From the NCBI RefSeq assembly GCF_027744825.2, contig NC_071340.1, forward strand, positions 2,177,501 to 2,241,500: a DNA stretch of 64,000 nt. Direction: 5' to 3'. Under the pieces are notes generated by a model that ran no database searches, was not told where the DNA came from, and saw nothing but the letters and a program-made list of their open reading frames with translations. The DNA comes from Synchiropus splendidus (lineage: Eukaryota; Chordata; Actinopteri; Syngnathiformes; Callionymidae). The first letter of the stretch is position 1. The number at the start of each line of letters is the position of its first letter. The position numbers and the translations under genes were made by a program. Shown one piece after another: positions 34,043 through 45,330 of the stretch.

Positions 34043-37000
34043 AAAGTTATCAACATTTTTATATTTGGCGTTCCGGAACCCACCTTATCTCAGGCTGAAA
34101 ACGCGTTTTCTGCATTGTGCCACAACTTTGAAGGAAAGCTTCAGAACATGAAAGTTTCACCTCCCACTATAGCAGAAAGGGTCTTTTTAGTAGTTACACA
34201 TCAAATCTAAGCTGTCTGAAGGGTTTTTCCAAAGTTATCAACATTTTTATGTTTGGCGTTCCGGAACCCACCTTATCTCAGGCTGAAAACGCGTTTTCTG
34301 CATTGTCCCTTAACTTTGCAGGGAAGCATCAGAACATAAAATTTTCAGCTCCCACTATGACAAACAGGGTCTTTCTAATAGTTGCACATCAAATCTAATC
34401 TGTCTGAAGTGTTTTTCGAAAGTTATCAACATTTTTAAGTTTGGCGTTCCGGAACCCACCTTATCTCAGGCTGAAAATGCGTTTTCTGCATTGTCCCATA
34501 ACTTTGAAGGAAAGCTTCAGAACATGAAAGTTTCACCTCCCACTATAGCAGAAAGGGTCTTTCTAGTAGTTGCACATCAAATATAAGCTGTCTGAAATGT
34601 TTTTCCAAAGTTATCAACATTTTTATGTTTGGCGTTCCGGAATCGACCTTATCTCAGGCTGAAGACGCGTTTTCTGCATTGTGCCATAACTTTGCAGGTA
34701 AGCTTCAGAACATTAAATTTTCAGCTCCCACTATAGCAGAAAGGGTCTTTCTAGTAGTTGCACATCAAATCTAAGCTGTCTGAAGTGTTTTTCGAAAGTT
34801 ATCAACATTTTTATGTTTGGCGTCCCGGAATCGACCTTATCTCAGGCTGAAAACGCGTTTTACGCATTGTCCCATAACTTTCCAGGGAAGCTTCAGAACA
34901 TGAAATTATGTCCTCCCACTATGGCAGAAAGGGTCTTTCTATTAGTTGCACATCAAATCTAAGCTGTCTGAAGTGTTTTTCGAAAGTTATCAACATTTTT
35001 ACGTTTGCGGTTCCGGAACCCACCTTATCTCAGGCTGAAAACGCGTTTTGTGCATGTGCCATTAATTCTCAGGGAAGATTCCGAAAATGAAATTTTCACC
35101 TCCCACTATAGCAGAAAGGGTCTTTCTAGTAGTTGCACATCAAATCTAAGCTGTCTGAAGTGTTTTTCGAAAGTTATCAACATTTTCAAGTTTGGCGTTC
35201 CGGAATCGAGCTTATCTCAGGCTGAAGACGCGTTTTACGCATTGTGCCATAACTTTGCAGGGAAGTTCCAGAAAATGAAATTTTCACCTCCCACTATAGC
35301 AGAAAGGGTTTTTCTAGTAGTTGCACATCAAATCTAAGCTGTCTGAAGTGTTTTTTGAAAGTTATCAACATTTTTATGTTTGGCGTCCCGGAATCGACCT
35401 TATGTCAGGTTGAAAAATTGTTTTCTGCATTGTCCCATAACTTTCCAGGGAAGCTTCAGAACATGCAATTTTGACCTCCCACTATAGCAGAAAGGGTCTT
35501 TCTAGTAGTTGCACATCAAATCTAAGCTGTCTGAAGTGTTTTTCCAAAGATATCAACATTTTTGTGTTTGGCGTTCCGGAACCCACCTTATGTCAGGTTG
35601 AAAACGCGTTTTCTGCATTGTGCCATAACTTTGCAGGGAAGCATCAGAACATGAAATTTTCAAATCCCACTATAACAGACAGGGACTTTGTCGTCGTTGC
35701 ACATCAAATCTAAGCTGTCTGAAGTGTTTTTCGAAAGTTATCAACATTTTTATGTTTGGCGTTCCGGAACCCACCTTATCTCAGGCTGAAAATGCGTTTT
35801 CTGCATTGTGCCATAACTTTGAAGGAAAGCTTCAGAACATGAAAGTTTCACCTCCCACTATGACAATCAGGGTCTTTCTAGTAGTTGCACTTCAAATATA
35901 AGCTGTCTGAAGTGTTTTTCCAAAGTTATCAACATTTTTATGTTTGGCGTTCAGGAACCCACCTTATCTCAGGCTGAAAATGCGTTTTCTGCATTGTGCC
36001 ATAACTTTGCAGGGAAGCTTCAGAACATGAAATTTTCAGCTCCCACTATAGCATAAAGGGTCTTTCTAGAAGTTGCACATCAAATCTAAGCTGTCTGATA
36101 TGTTTTTTCCAAAGTTATCAACATTTTTATGTTTGGCGTTCCGGAACCCACGTTGTCTCAGGCTGAAAACGCGTTTTCTGCATTGTGCCATAACTTTGAA
36201 GGAAAGCTTCAGAACATGAAAGTTTCACCTCCCACTATAGCAGAAAGGGTCTTTTTAGTAGTTACACATCAAATCTAAGCTGACTGAAGGGTTTTTCCAA
36301 AGTTATCAACATTTTTATGTTTGGCGTTCCGGAACCCACCTTATCTCAGGCTGAAAACGCGTTTTCTGCATTGTGCCATAACTTCTCAGGGAAGCTTCAG
36401 AACATTAAATGTTCACCTCCCATTATAGCAGAAAGGGTCTTTCTAGTAGTTGCACATCAAATCTAAGCTGTCTGAAGTGTTTTTCCAAAGTTATCAACAT
36501 TTTTATGTTTGGCGTTCCGGAATCTACCTTATCTCAGGCTGAAAACGCTTTTTACGCTTTGTGCCATAACTTTGCAGGGAAGCTTCAGAAAATGAAATTT
36601 TCACCCCCCACTGTAGCAAAAAAGGGGTTATCTCGTAGTTGCATATCAAAATCTCAGCTGTCTGAAGTGTTTTTCCAAAGTTATCAACATTTTTATGCAT
36701 GGCGTTACGGAATCAACCTTATCTCAGGCTGAAAACGCGTTTTCTGCATTGTGCCATAACTTTGCAAGGAAGCTTCAGAACATGAAATTTTCACCTCCCA
36801 CTATAGCAGAAAGGGTCTTTCTAGTAGTTGCACATCAAATCTAAGCTGTCTGAAGTGTTTTTCCAAAGTTATCAACATTTTTATGTTTGGCGTTCCGGAA
36901 TCGACCTAATCTCAGGATGAAAATGCGTTTTCTGCATTGTCCCATAACTTTCGAGGGAAGCTTCATAACATGAATTTTTGACCTCCCACTATAGCAGAAA

Positions 37001-37052
37001 GGGTCTTTCTAGTAGTTGCACATCAAATCTAAGCTGTCTGAAGTGTTTTTCC
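34043..37052 (+). repeat. 16-monomer HOR, 3010 bp (copy 1)
   Basis: Sixteen monomers (16 x 188 + 2) in fixed order, repeated immediately downstream. Diagnostic marks: ATATTTGGCG near 34071, GTAGTTACACATC, CATAAAATTTTC with TATGACAAACAGG, AAATTATGTCC, GCATGTGCCATTAATTCTC near 35052, GTGTTTTTTG, TGTCAGGTTG, ATATCAACATTTTTGTG, ATAACAGACAGGGAC, TAGCATAAAGGG, and AACGCTTTTTACGC with GTAGCAAAAAAGGGG. Comparing it line by line with copy 2 I found no difference over its length, though by-eye comparison can miss single bases. Confidence 0.95.
36400..36414. repeat. 15-bp inverted repeat GAACATT-A-AATGTTC (monomer subtype)
   Basis: In monomers that read ATTAAATGTTC instead of ATGAAATTTTC, the base changes create seven-base arms around one base. 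Matching copies are near 39410, 42044, 44678, 46938, 48447, 50139 and 51084; near 48635 the left arm is altered (TTAACATT). The ordinary monomer has no such dyad at this place. Confidence 0.85.
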
Positions 37053-40000
37053 AAAGTTATCAACATTTTTATATTTGGCGTTCCGGAACCCACCTTATCT
37101 CAGGCTGAAAACGCGTTTTCTGCATTGTGCCACAACTTTGAAGGAAAGCTTCAGAACATGAAAGTTTCACCTCCCACTATAGCAGAAAGGGTCTTTTTAG
37201 TAGTTACACATCAAATCTAAGCTGTCTGAAGGGTTTTTCCAAAGTTATCAACATTTTTATGTTTGGCGTTCCGGAACCCACCTTATCTCAGGCTGAAAAC
37301 GCGTTTTCTGCATTGTCCCTTAACTTTGCAGGGAAGCATCAGAACATAAAATTTTCAGCTCCCACTATGACAAACAGGGTCTTTCTAATAGTTGCACATC
37401 AAATCTAATCTGTCTGAAGTGTTTTTCGAAAGTTATCAACATTTTTAAGTTTGGCGTTCCGGAACCCACCTTATCTCAGGCTGAAAATGCGTTTTCTGCA
37501 TTGTCCCATAACTTTGAAGGAAAGCTTCAGAACATGAAAGTTTCACCTCCCACTATAGCAGAAAGGGTCTTTCTAGTAGTTGCACATCAAATATAAGCTG
37601 TCTGAAATGTTTTTCCAAAGTTATCAACATTTTTATGTTTGGCGTTCCGGAATCGACCTTATCTCAGGCTGAAGACGCGTTTTCTGCATTGTGCCATAAC
37701 TTTGCAGGTAAGCTTCAGAACATTAAATTTTCAGCTCCCACTATAGCAGAAAGGGTCTTTCTAGTAGTTGCACATCAAATCTAAGCTGTCTGAAGTGTTT
37801 TTCGAAAGTTATCAACATTTTTATGTTTGGCGTCCCGGAATCGACCTTATCTCAGGCTGAAAACGCGTTTTACGCATTGTCCCATAACTTTCCAGGGAAG
37901 CTTCAGAACATGAAATTATGTCCTCCCACTATGGCAGAAAGGGTCTTTCTATTAGTTGCACATCAAATCTAAGCTGTCTGAAGTGTTTTTCGAAAGTTAT
38001 CAACATTTTTACGTTTGCGGTTCCGGAACCCACCTTATCTCAGGCTGAAAACGCGTTTTGTGCATGTGCCATTAATTCTCAGGGAAGATTCCGAAAATGA
38101 AATTTTCACCTCCCACTATAGCAGAAAGGGTCTTTCTAGTAGTTGCACATCAAATCTAAGCTGTCTGAAGTGTTTTTCGAAAGTTATCAACATTTTCAAG
38201 TTTGGCGTTCCGGAATCGAGCTTATCTCAGGCTGAAGACGCGTTTTACGCATTGTGCCATAACTTTGCAGGGAAGTTCCAGAAAATGAAATTTTCACCTC
38301 CCACTATAGCAGAAAGGGTTTTTCTAGTAGTTGCACATCAAATCTAAGCTGTCTGAAGTGTTTTTTGAAAGTTATCAACATTTTTATGTTTGGCGTCCCG
38401 GAATCGACCTTATGTCAGGTTGAAAAATTGTTTTCTGCATTGTCCCATAACTTTCCAGGGAAGCTTCAGAACATGCAATTTTGACCTCCCACTATAGCAG
38501 AAAGGGTCTTTCTAGTAGTTGCACATCAAATCTAAGCTGTCTGAAGTGTTTTTCCAAAGATATCAACATTTTTGTGTTTGGCGTTCCGGAACCCACCTTA
38601 TGTCAGGTTGAAAACGCGTTTTCTGCATTGTGCCATAACTTTGCAGGGAAGCATCAGAACATGAAATTTTCAAATCCCACTATAACAGACAGGGACTTTG
38701 TCGTCGTTGCACATCAAATCTAAGCTGTCTGAAGTGTTTTTCGAAAGTTATCAACATTTTTATGTTTGGCGTTCCGGAACCCACCTTATCTCAGGCTGAA
38801 AATGCGTTTTCTGCATTGTGCCATAACTTTGAAGGAAAGCTTCAGAACATGAAAGTTTCACCTCCCACTATGACAATCAGGGTCTTTCTAGTAGTTGCAC
38901 TTCAAATATAAGCTGTCTGAAGTGTTTTTCCAAAGTTATCAACATTTTTATGTTTGGCGTTCAGGAACCCACCTTATCTCAGGCTGAAAATGCGTTTTCT
39001 GCATTGTGCCATAACTTTGCAGGGAAGCTTCAGAACATGAAATTTTCAGCTCCCACTATAGCATAAAGGGTCTTTCTAGAAGTTGCACATCAAATCTAAG
39101 CTGTCTGATATGTTTTTTCCAAAGTTATCAACATTTTTATGTTTGGCGTTCCGGAACCCACGTTGTCTCAGGCTGAAAACGCGTTTTCTGCATTGTGCCA
39201 TAACTTTGAAGGAAAGCTTCAGAACATGAAAGTTTCACCTCCCACTATAGCAGAAAGGGTCTTTTTAGTAGTTACACATCAAATCTAAGCTGACTGAAGG
39301 GTTTTTCCAAAGTTATCAACATTTTTATGTTTGGCGTTCCGGAACCCACCTTATCTCAGGCTGAAAACGCGTTTTCTGCATTGTGCCATAACTTCTCAGG
39401 GAAGCTTCAGAACATTAAATGTTCACCTCCCATTATAGCAGAAAGGGTCTTTCTAGTAGTTGCACATCAAATCTAAGCTGTCTGAAGTGTTTTTCCAAAG
39501 TTATCAACATTTTTATGTTTGGCGTTCCGGAATCTACCTTATCTCAGGCTGAAAACGCTTTTTACGCTTTGTGCCATAACTTTGCAGGGAAGCTTCAGAA
39601 AATGAAATTTTCACCCCCCACTGTAGCAAAAAAGGGGTTATCTCGTAGTTGCATATCAAAATCTCAGCTGTCTGAAGTGTTTTTCCAAAGTTATCAACAT
39701 TTTTATGCATGGCGTTACGGAATCAACCTTATCTCAGGCTGAAAACGCGTTTTCTGCATTGTGCCATAACTTTGCAAGGAAGCTTCAGAACATGAAATTT
39801 TCACCTCCCACTATAGCAGAAAGGGTCTTTCTAGTAGTTGCACATCAAATCTAAGCTGTCTGAAGTGTTTTTCCAAAGTTATCAACATTTTTATGTTTGG
39901 CGTTCCGGAATCGACCTAATCTCAGGATGAAAATGCGTTTTCTGCATTGTCCCATAACTTTCGAGGGAAGCTTCATAACATGAATTTTTGACCTCCCACT

Positions 40001-40062
40001 ATAGCAGAAAGGGTCTTTCTAGTAGTTGCACATCAAATCTAAGCTGTCTGAAGTGTTTTTCC
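37053..40062 (+). repeat. 16-monomer HOR, 3010 bp (copy 2)
   Basis: Tandem partner of 34043-37052 at exactly 3010 bp, apparently identical. Its first two monomers (37053 to about 37428, with ATATTTGGCG, GTAGTTACAC and TATGACAAACAGG) are the pair absent from the two shorter copies that follow. It also has CACCCCCCACTG and GGGGTTATCTCG near 39614, shared only with copy 1; copies 3 and 4 have CACCTCCCACTG and GGGGTTTTCTCG. Confidence 0.95.
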
Positions 40063-42696
40063 AAAGTTATCAACATTTTTAAGTTTGGCGTTCCGGAACC
40101 CACCTTATCCCAGGCTGAAAATGCGTTTTCTGCATTGTCCCATAACTTTGAAGGAAAGCTTCAGAACATGAAAGTTTCACCTCCCACTATAGCAGAAAGG
40201 GTCTTTCTAGTAGTTGCACATCAAATATAAGCTGTCTGAAATGTTTTTCCAAAGTTATCAACATTTTTATGTTTGGCGTTCCGGAATCGACCTTATCTCA
40301 GGCTGAAGACGCGCTTTCTGCATTGTGCCATAACTTTGCAGGGAAGCTTCAGAACATTAAATTTTCAGCTCCCACTATAGCAGAAAGGGTCTTTCTAGTA
40401 GTTGCACATCAAATCTAAGCTGTCTGAAGTGTTTTTCGAAAGTTATCAACATTTTTATGTTTGGCGTCCCGGAATCGACCTTATCTCAGGCTGAAAACGC
40501 GTTTTACGCATTGTCCCATAACTTTCCAGGGAAGCTTCAGAACATGAAATTATGTCCTCCCACTATGGCAGAAAGGGTCTTTCTATTAGTTGCACATCAA
40601 ATCTAAGCTGTCTGAAGTGTTTTTCGAAAGTTATCAACATTTTTACGTTTGCGGTTCCGGAACCCACCTTATCTCAGGCTGAAAACGCGTTTTGTGCATG
40701 TGCCATTAATTCTCAGGGAAGATTCCGAAAATGAAATTTTCACCTCCCACTATAGCAGAAAGGGTCTTTCTAGTAGTTGCACATCAAATCTAAGCTGTCT
40801 GAAGTGTTTTTCGAAAGTTATCAACATTTTCAAGTTTGGCGTTCCGGAATCGAGCTTATCTCAGGCTGAAGACGCGTTTTACGCATTGTGCCATAACTTT
40901 GCAGGGAAGTTCCAGAAAATGAAATTTTCACCTCCCACTATAGCAGAAAGGGTTTTTCTAGTAGTTGCACATCAAATCTATGCTGTCTGAAGTGTTTTTT
41001 GAAAGTTATCAACATTTTTATGTTTGGCGTCCCGGAATCGACCTTATGTCAGGTTGAAAAATTGTTTTCTGCATTGTCCCATAACTTTCCAGGGAAGCTT
41101 CAGAACATGCAATTTTGACCTCCCACTCTAGCAGAAAGGGTCTTTCTAGTAGTTGCACATCAAATCTAAGCTGTCTGAAGTGTTTTTCCAAAGATATCAA
41201 CATTTTTGTGTTTGGCGTTCCGGAACCCACCTTATGTCAGGTTGAAAACGCGTTTTCTGCATTGTGCCATAACTTTGCAGGGAAGCATCAGAACATGAAA
41301 TTTTCAAATCCCACTATAACAGACAGGGACTTTGTCGTCGTTGCACATCAAATCTAAGCTGTCTGAAGTGTTTTTCGAAAGTTATCAACATTTTTATGTT
41401 TGGCGTTCCGGAACCCACCTTATCTCAGGCTGAAAATGCGTTTTCTGCATTGTGCCATAACTTTGAAGGAAAGCTTCAGAACATGAAAGTTTCACCTCCC
41501 ACTATGACAATCAGGGTCTTTCTAGTAGTTGCACTTCAAATATAAGCTGTCTGAAGTGTTTTTCCAAAGTTATCAACATTTTTATGTTTGGCGTTCAGGA
41601 ACCCACCTTATCTCAGGCTGAAAATGCGTTTTCTGCATTGTGCCATAACTTTGCAGGGAAGCTTCAGAACATGAAATTTTCAGCTCCCACTATAGCATAA
41701 AGGGTCTTTCTAGAAGTTGCACATCAAATCTAAGCTGTCTGATATGTTTTTTCCAAAGTTATCAACATTTTTATGTTTGGCGTTCCGGAACCCACGTTGT
41801 CTCAGGCTGAAAACGCGTTTTCTGCATTGTGCCATAACTTTGAAGGAAAGCTTCAGAACATGAAAGTTTCACCTCCCACTATAGCAGAAAGGGTCTTTTT
41901 AGTAGTTACACATCAAATCTAAGCTGACTGAAGGGTTTTTCCAAAGTTATCAACATTTTTATGTTTGGCGTTCCGGAACCCACCTTATCTCAGGCTGAAA
42001 ACGCGTTTTCTGCATTGTGCCATAACTTCTCAGGGAAGCTTCAGAACATTAAATGTTCACCTCCCATTATAGCAGAAAGGGTCTTTCTAGTAGTTGCACA
42101 TCAAATCTAAGCTGTCTGAAGTGTTTTTCCAAAGTTATCAACATTTTTATGTTTGGCGTTCCGGAATCTACCTTATCTCAGGCTGAAAACGCTTTTTACG
42201 CTTTGTGCCATAACTTTGCAGGGAAGCTTCAGAAAATGAAATTTTCACCTCCCACTGTAGCAAAAAAGGGGTTTTCTCGTAGTTGCATATCAAAATCTCA
42301 GCTGTCTGAAGTGTTTTTCCAAAGTTATCAACATTTTTATGCATGGCGTTACGGAATCAACCTTATCTCAGGCTGAAAACGCGTTTTCTGCATTGTGCCA
42401 TAACTTTGCAAGGAAGCTTCAGAACATGAAATTTTCACCTCCCACTATAGCAGAAAGGGTCTTTCTAGTAGTTGCACATCAAATCTAAGCTGTCTGAAGT
42501 GTTTTTCCAAAGTTATCAACATTTTTATGTTTGGCGTTCCGGAATCGACCTAATCTCAGGATGAAAATGCGTTTTCTGCATTGTCCCATAACTTTCGAGG
42601 GAAGCTTCATAACATGAATTTTTGACCTCCCACTATAGCAGAAAGGGTCTTTCTAGTAGTTGCACATCAAATCTAAGCTGTCTGAAGTGTTTTTCC
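40063..42696 (+). repeat. 14-monomer HOR, 2634 bp (copy 3, two monomers shorter)
   Basis: Same order as copies 1 and 2 but without the first two monomers: 3010 minus 2634 is 376, exactly two monomers. The seam is in phase: GTGTTTTTCCAAAG from the left monomer continues into TTTTTAAGTTTGGCG of the third. It shares TTATCCCAGG with copy 4. Private changes include GACGCGCTTTC near 40310, CAAATCTATGCTG near 40980 and CCCACTCTAGC near 41127. Confidence 0.95.
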
Positions 42697-45330
42697 AAAG
42701 TTATCAACATTTTTAAGTTTGGCGTTCCGGAACCCAACTTATCCCAGGCTGAAAATGCGTTTTCTGCATTGTCCCATAACTTTGAAGGAAAGCTTCAGAA
42801 CATGAAAGTTTCACCTCCCACTATAGCAGAAAGGGTCTTTCTAGTAGTTGCACATCAAATATAAGCTGTCTGAAATGTTTTTCCAAAGTTATCAACATTT
42901 TTATGTTTGGCGTTCCGGAATCGACCTTATCTCAGGCTGAAGACGCGTTTTCTGCATTGTGCCATAACTTTGCAGGGAAGCTTCAGAACATTAAATTTTC
43001 AGCTCCCACTATAGCAGAAAGGGTCTTTCTAGTAGTTGCACATCAAATCTAAGCTGTCTGAAGTGTTTTTCGAAAGTTATCAACATTTTTATGTTTGGCG
43101 TCCCGGAATCGACCTTATCTCAGGCTGAAAACGCGTTTTACGCATTGTCCCATAACTTTCCAGGGAAGCTTCAGAACATGAAATTATGTCCTCCCACTAT
43201 GGCAGAAAGGGTCTTTCTATTAGTTGCACATCAAATCTAAGCTGTCTGAAGTGTTTTTCGAAAGTTATCAACATTTTTACGTTTGCGGTTCCGGAACCCA
43301 CCTTATCTCAGGCTGAAAACGCGTTTTGTGCATGTGCCATTAATTCTCAGGGAAGATTCCGAAAATGAAATTTTCACCTCCCACTATAGCAGAAAGGGTC
43401 TTTCTAGTAGTTGCACATCAAATCTAAGCTGTCTGAAGTGTTTTTCGAAAGTTATCAACATTTTCAAGTTTGGCGTTCCGGAATCGAGCTTATCTCAGGC
43501 TGAAGACGCGTTTTACGCATTGTGCCATAACTTTGCAGGGAAGTTCCAGAAAATGAAATTTTCACCTCCCACTATAGCAGAAAGGGTTTTTCTAGTAGTT
43601 GCACATCAAATCTAAGCTGTCTGAAGTGTTTTTTGAAAGTTATCAACATTTTTATGTTTGGCGTCCCGGAATCGACCTTATGTCAGGTTGAAAAATTGTT
43701 TTCTGCATTGTCCCATAACTTTCCAGGGAAGCTTCAGAACATGCAATTTTGACCTCCCACTATAGCAGAAAGGGTCTTTCTAGTAGTTGCACATCAAATC
43801 TAAGCTGTCTGAAGTGTTTTTCCAAAGATATCAACATTTTTGTGTTTGGCGTTCCGGAACCCACCTTATGTCAGGTTGAAAACGCGTTTTCTGCATTGTG
43901 CCATAACTTTGCAGGGAAGCATCAGAACATGAAATTTTCAAATCCCACTATAACAGACAGGGACTTTGTCGTCGTTGCACATCAAATCTAAGCTGTCTGA
44001 AGTGTTTTTCGAAAGTTATCAACATTTTTATGTTTGGCGTTCCGGAACCCACCTTATCTCAGGCTGAAAATGCGTTTTCTGCATTGTGCCATAACATTTC
44101 AGGGAAGCTTCAGAACATGAAAGTTTCACCTCCCACTATGACAATCAGGGTCTTTCTAGTAGTTGCACTTCAAATATAAGCTGTCTGAAGTGTTTTTCCA
44201 AAGTTATCAACATTTTTATGTTTGGCGTTCAGGAACCCACCTTATCTCAGGCTGAAAATGCGTTTTCTGCATTGTGCCATAACTTTGCAGGGAAGCTTCA
44301 GAACATGAAATTTTCAGCTCCCACTATAGCATAAAGGGTCTTTCTAGAAGTTGCACATCAAATCTAAGCTGTCTGATATGTTTTTTCCAAAGTTATCAAC
44401 ATTTTTATGTTTGGCGTTCCGGAACCCACGTTGTCTCAGGCTGAAAACGCGTTTTCTGCATTGTGCCATAACTTTGAAGGAAAGCTTCAGAACATGAAAG
44501 TTTCACCTCCCACTATAGCAGAAAGGGTCTTTTTAGTAGTTACACATCAAATCTAAGCTGACTGAAGGGTTTTTCCAAAGTTATCAACATTTTTATGTTT
44601 GGCGTTCCGGAACCCACCTTATCTCAGGCTGAAAACGCGTTTTCTGCATTGTGCCATAACTTCTCAGGGAAGCTTCAGAACATTAAATGTTCACCTCCCA
44701 TTATAGCAGAAAGGGTCTTTCTAGTAGTTGCACATCAAATCTAAGCTGTCTGAAGTGTTTTTCCAAAGTTATCAACATTTTTATGTTTGGCGTTCCGGAA
44801 TCTACCTTATCTCAGGCTGAAAACGCTTTTTACGCTTTGTGCCATAACTTTGCAGGGAAGCTTCAGAAAATGAAATTTTCACCTCCCACTGTAGCAAAAA
44901 AGGGGTTTTCTCGTAGTTGCATATCAAAATCTCAGCTGTCTGAAGTGTTTTTCCAAAGTTATCAACATTTTTATGCATGGCGTTACGGAATCAACCTTAT
45001 CTCAGGCTGAAAACGCGTTTTCTGCATTGTGCCATAACTTTGCAAGGAAGCTTCAGAACATGAAATTTTCACCTCCCACTATAGCAGAAAGGGTCTTTCT
45101 AGTAGTTGCACATCAAATCTAAGCTGTCTGAAGTGTTTTTCCAAAGTTATCAACATTTTTATGTTTGGCGTTCCGGAATCGACCTAATCTCAGGATGAAA
45201 ATGCGTTTTCTGCATTGTCCCATAACTTTCGAGGGAAGCTTCATAACATGAATTTTTGACCTCCCACTATAGCAGAAAGGGTCTTTCTAGTAGTTGCACA
45301 TCAAATCTAAGCTGTCTGAAGTGTTTTTCC
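42697..45330 (+). repeat. 14-monomer HOR, 2634 bp (copy 4)
   Basis: Tandem partner of copy 3 at 2634 bp. I noticed about eight base differences between them. Four fall within nine bases near 44095: AACATTTCAGGGAAGC here against AACTTTGAAGGAAAGC in the other three copies, a cluster that looks like a short conversion patch. AACCCAACTTATCCC near 42730 is private to this copy. The HOR ends near 45331, where TTATCTTAGGCTTAAAACG begins unrelated monomers. Confidence 0.95.
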
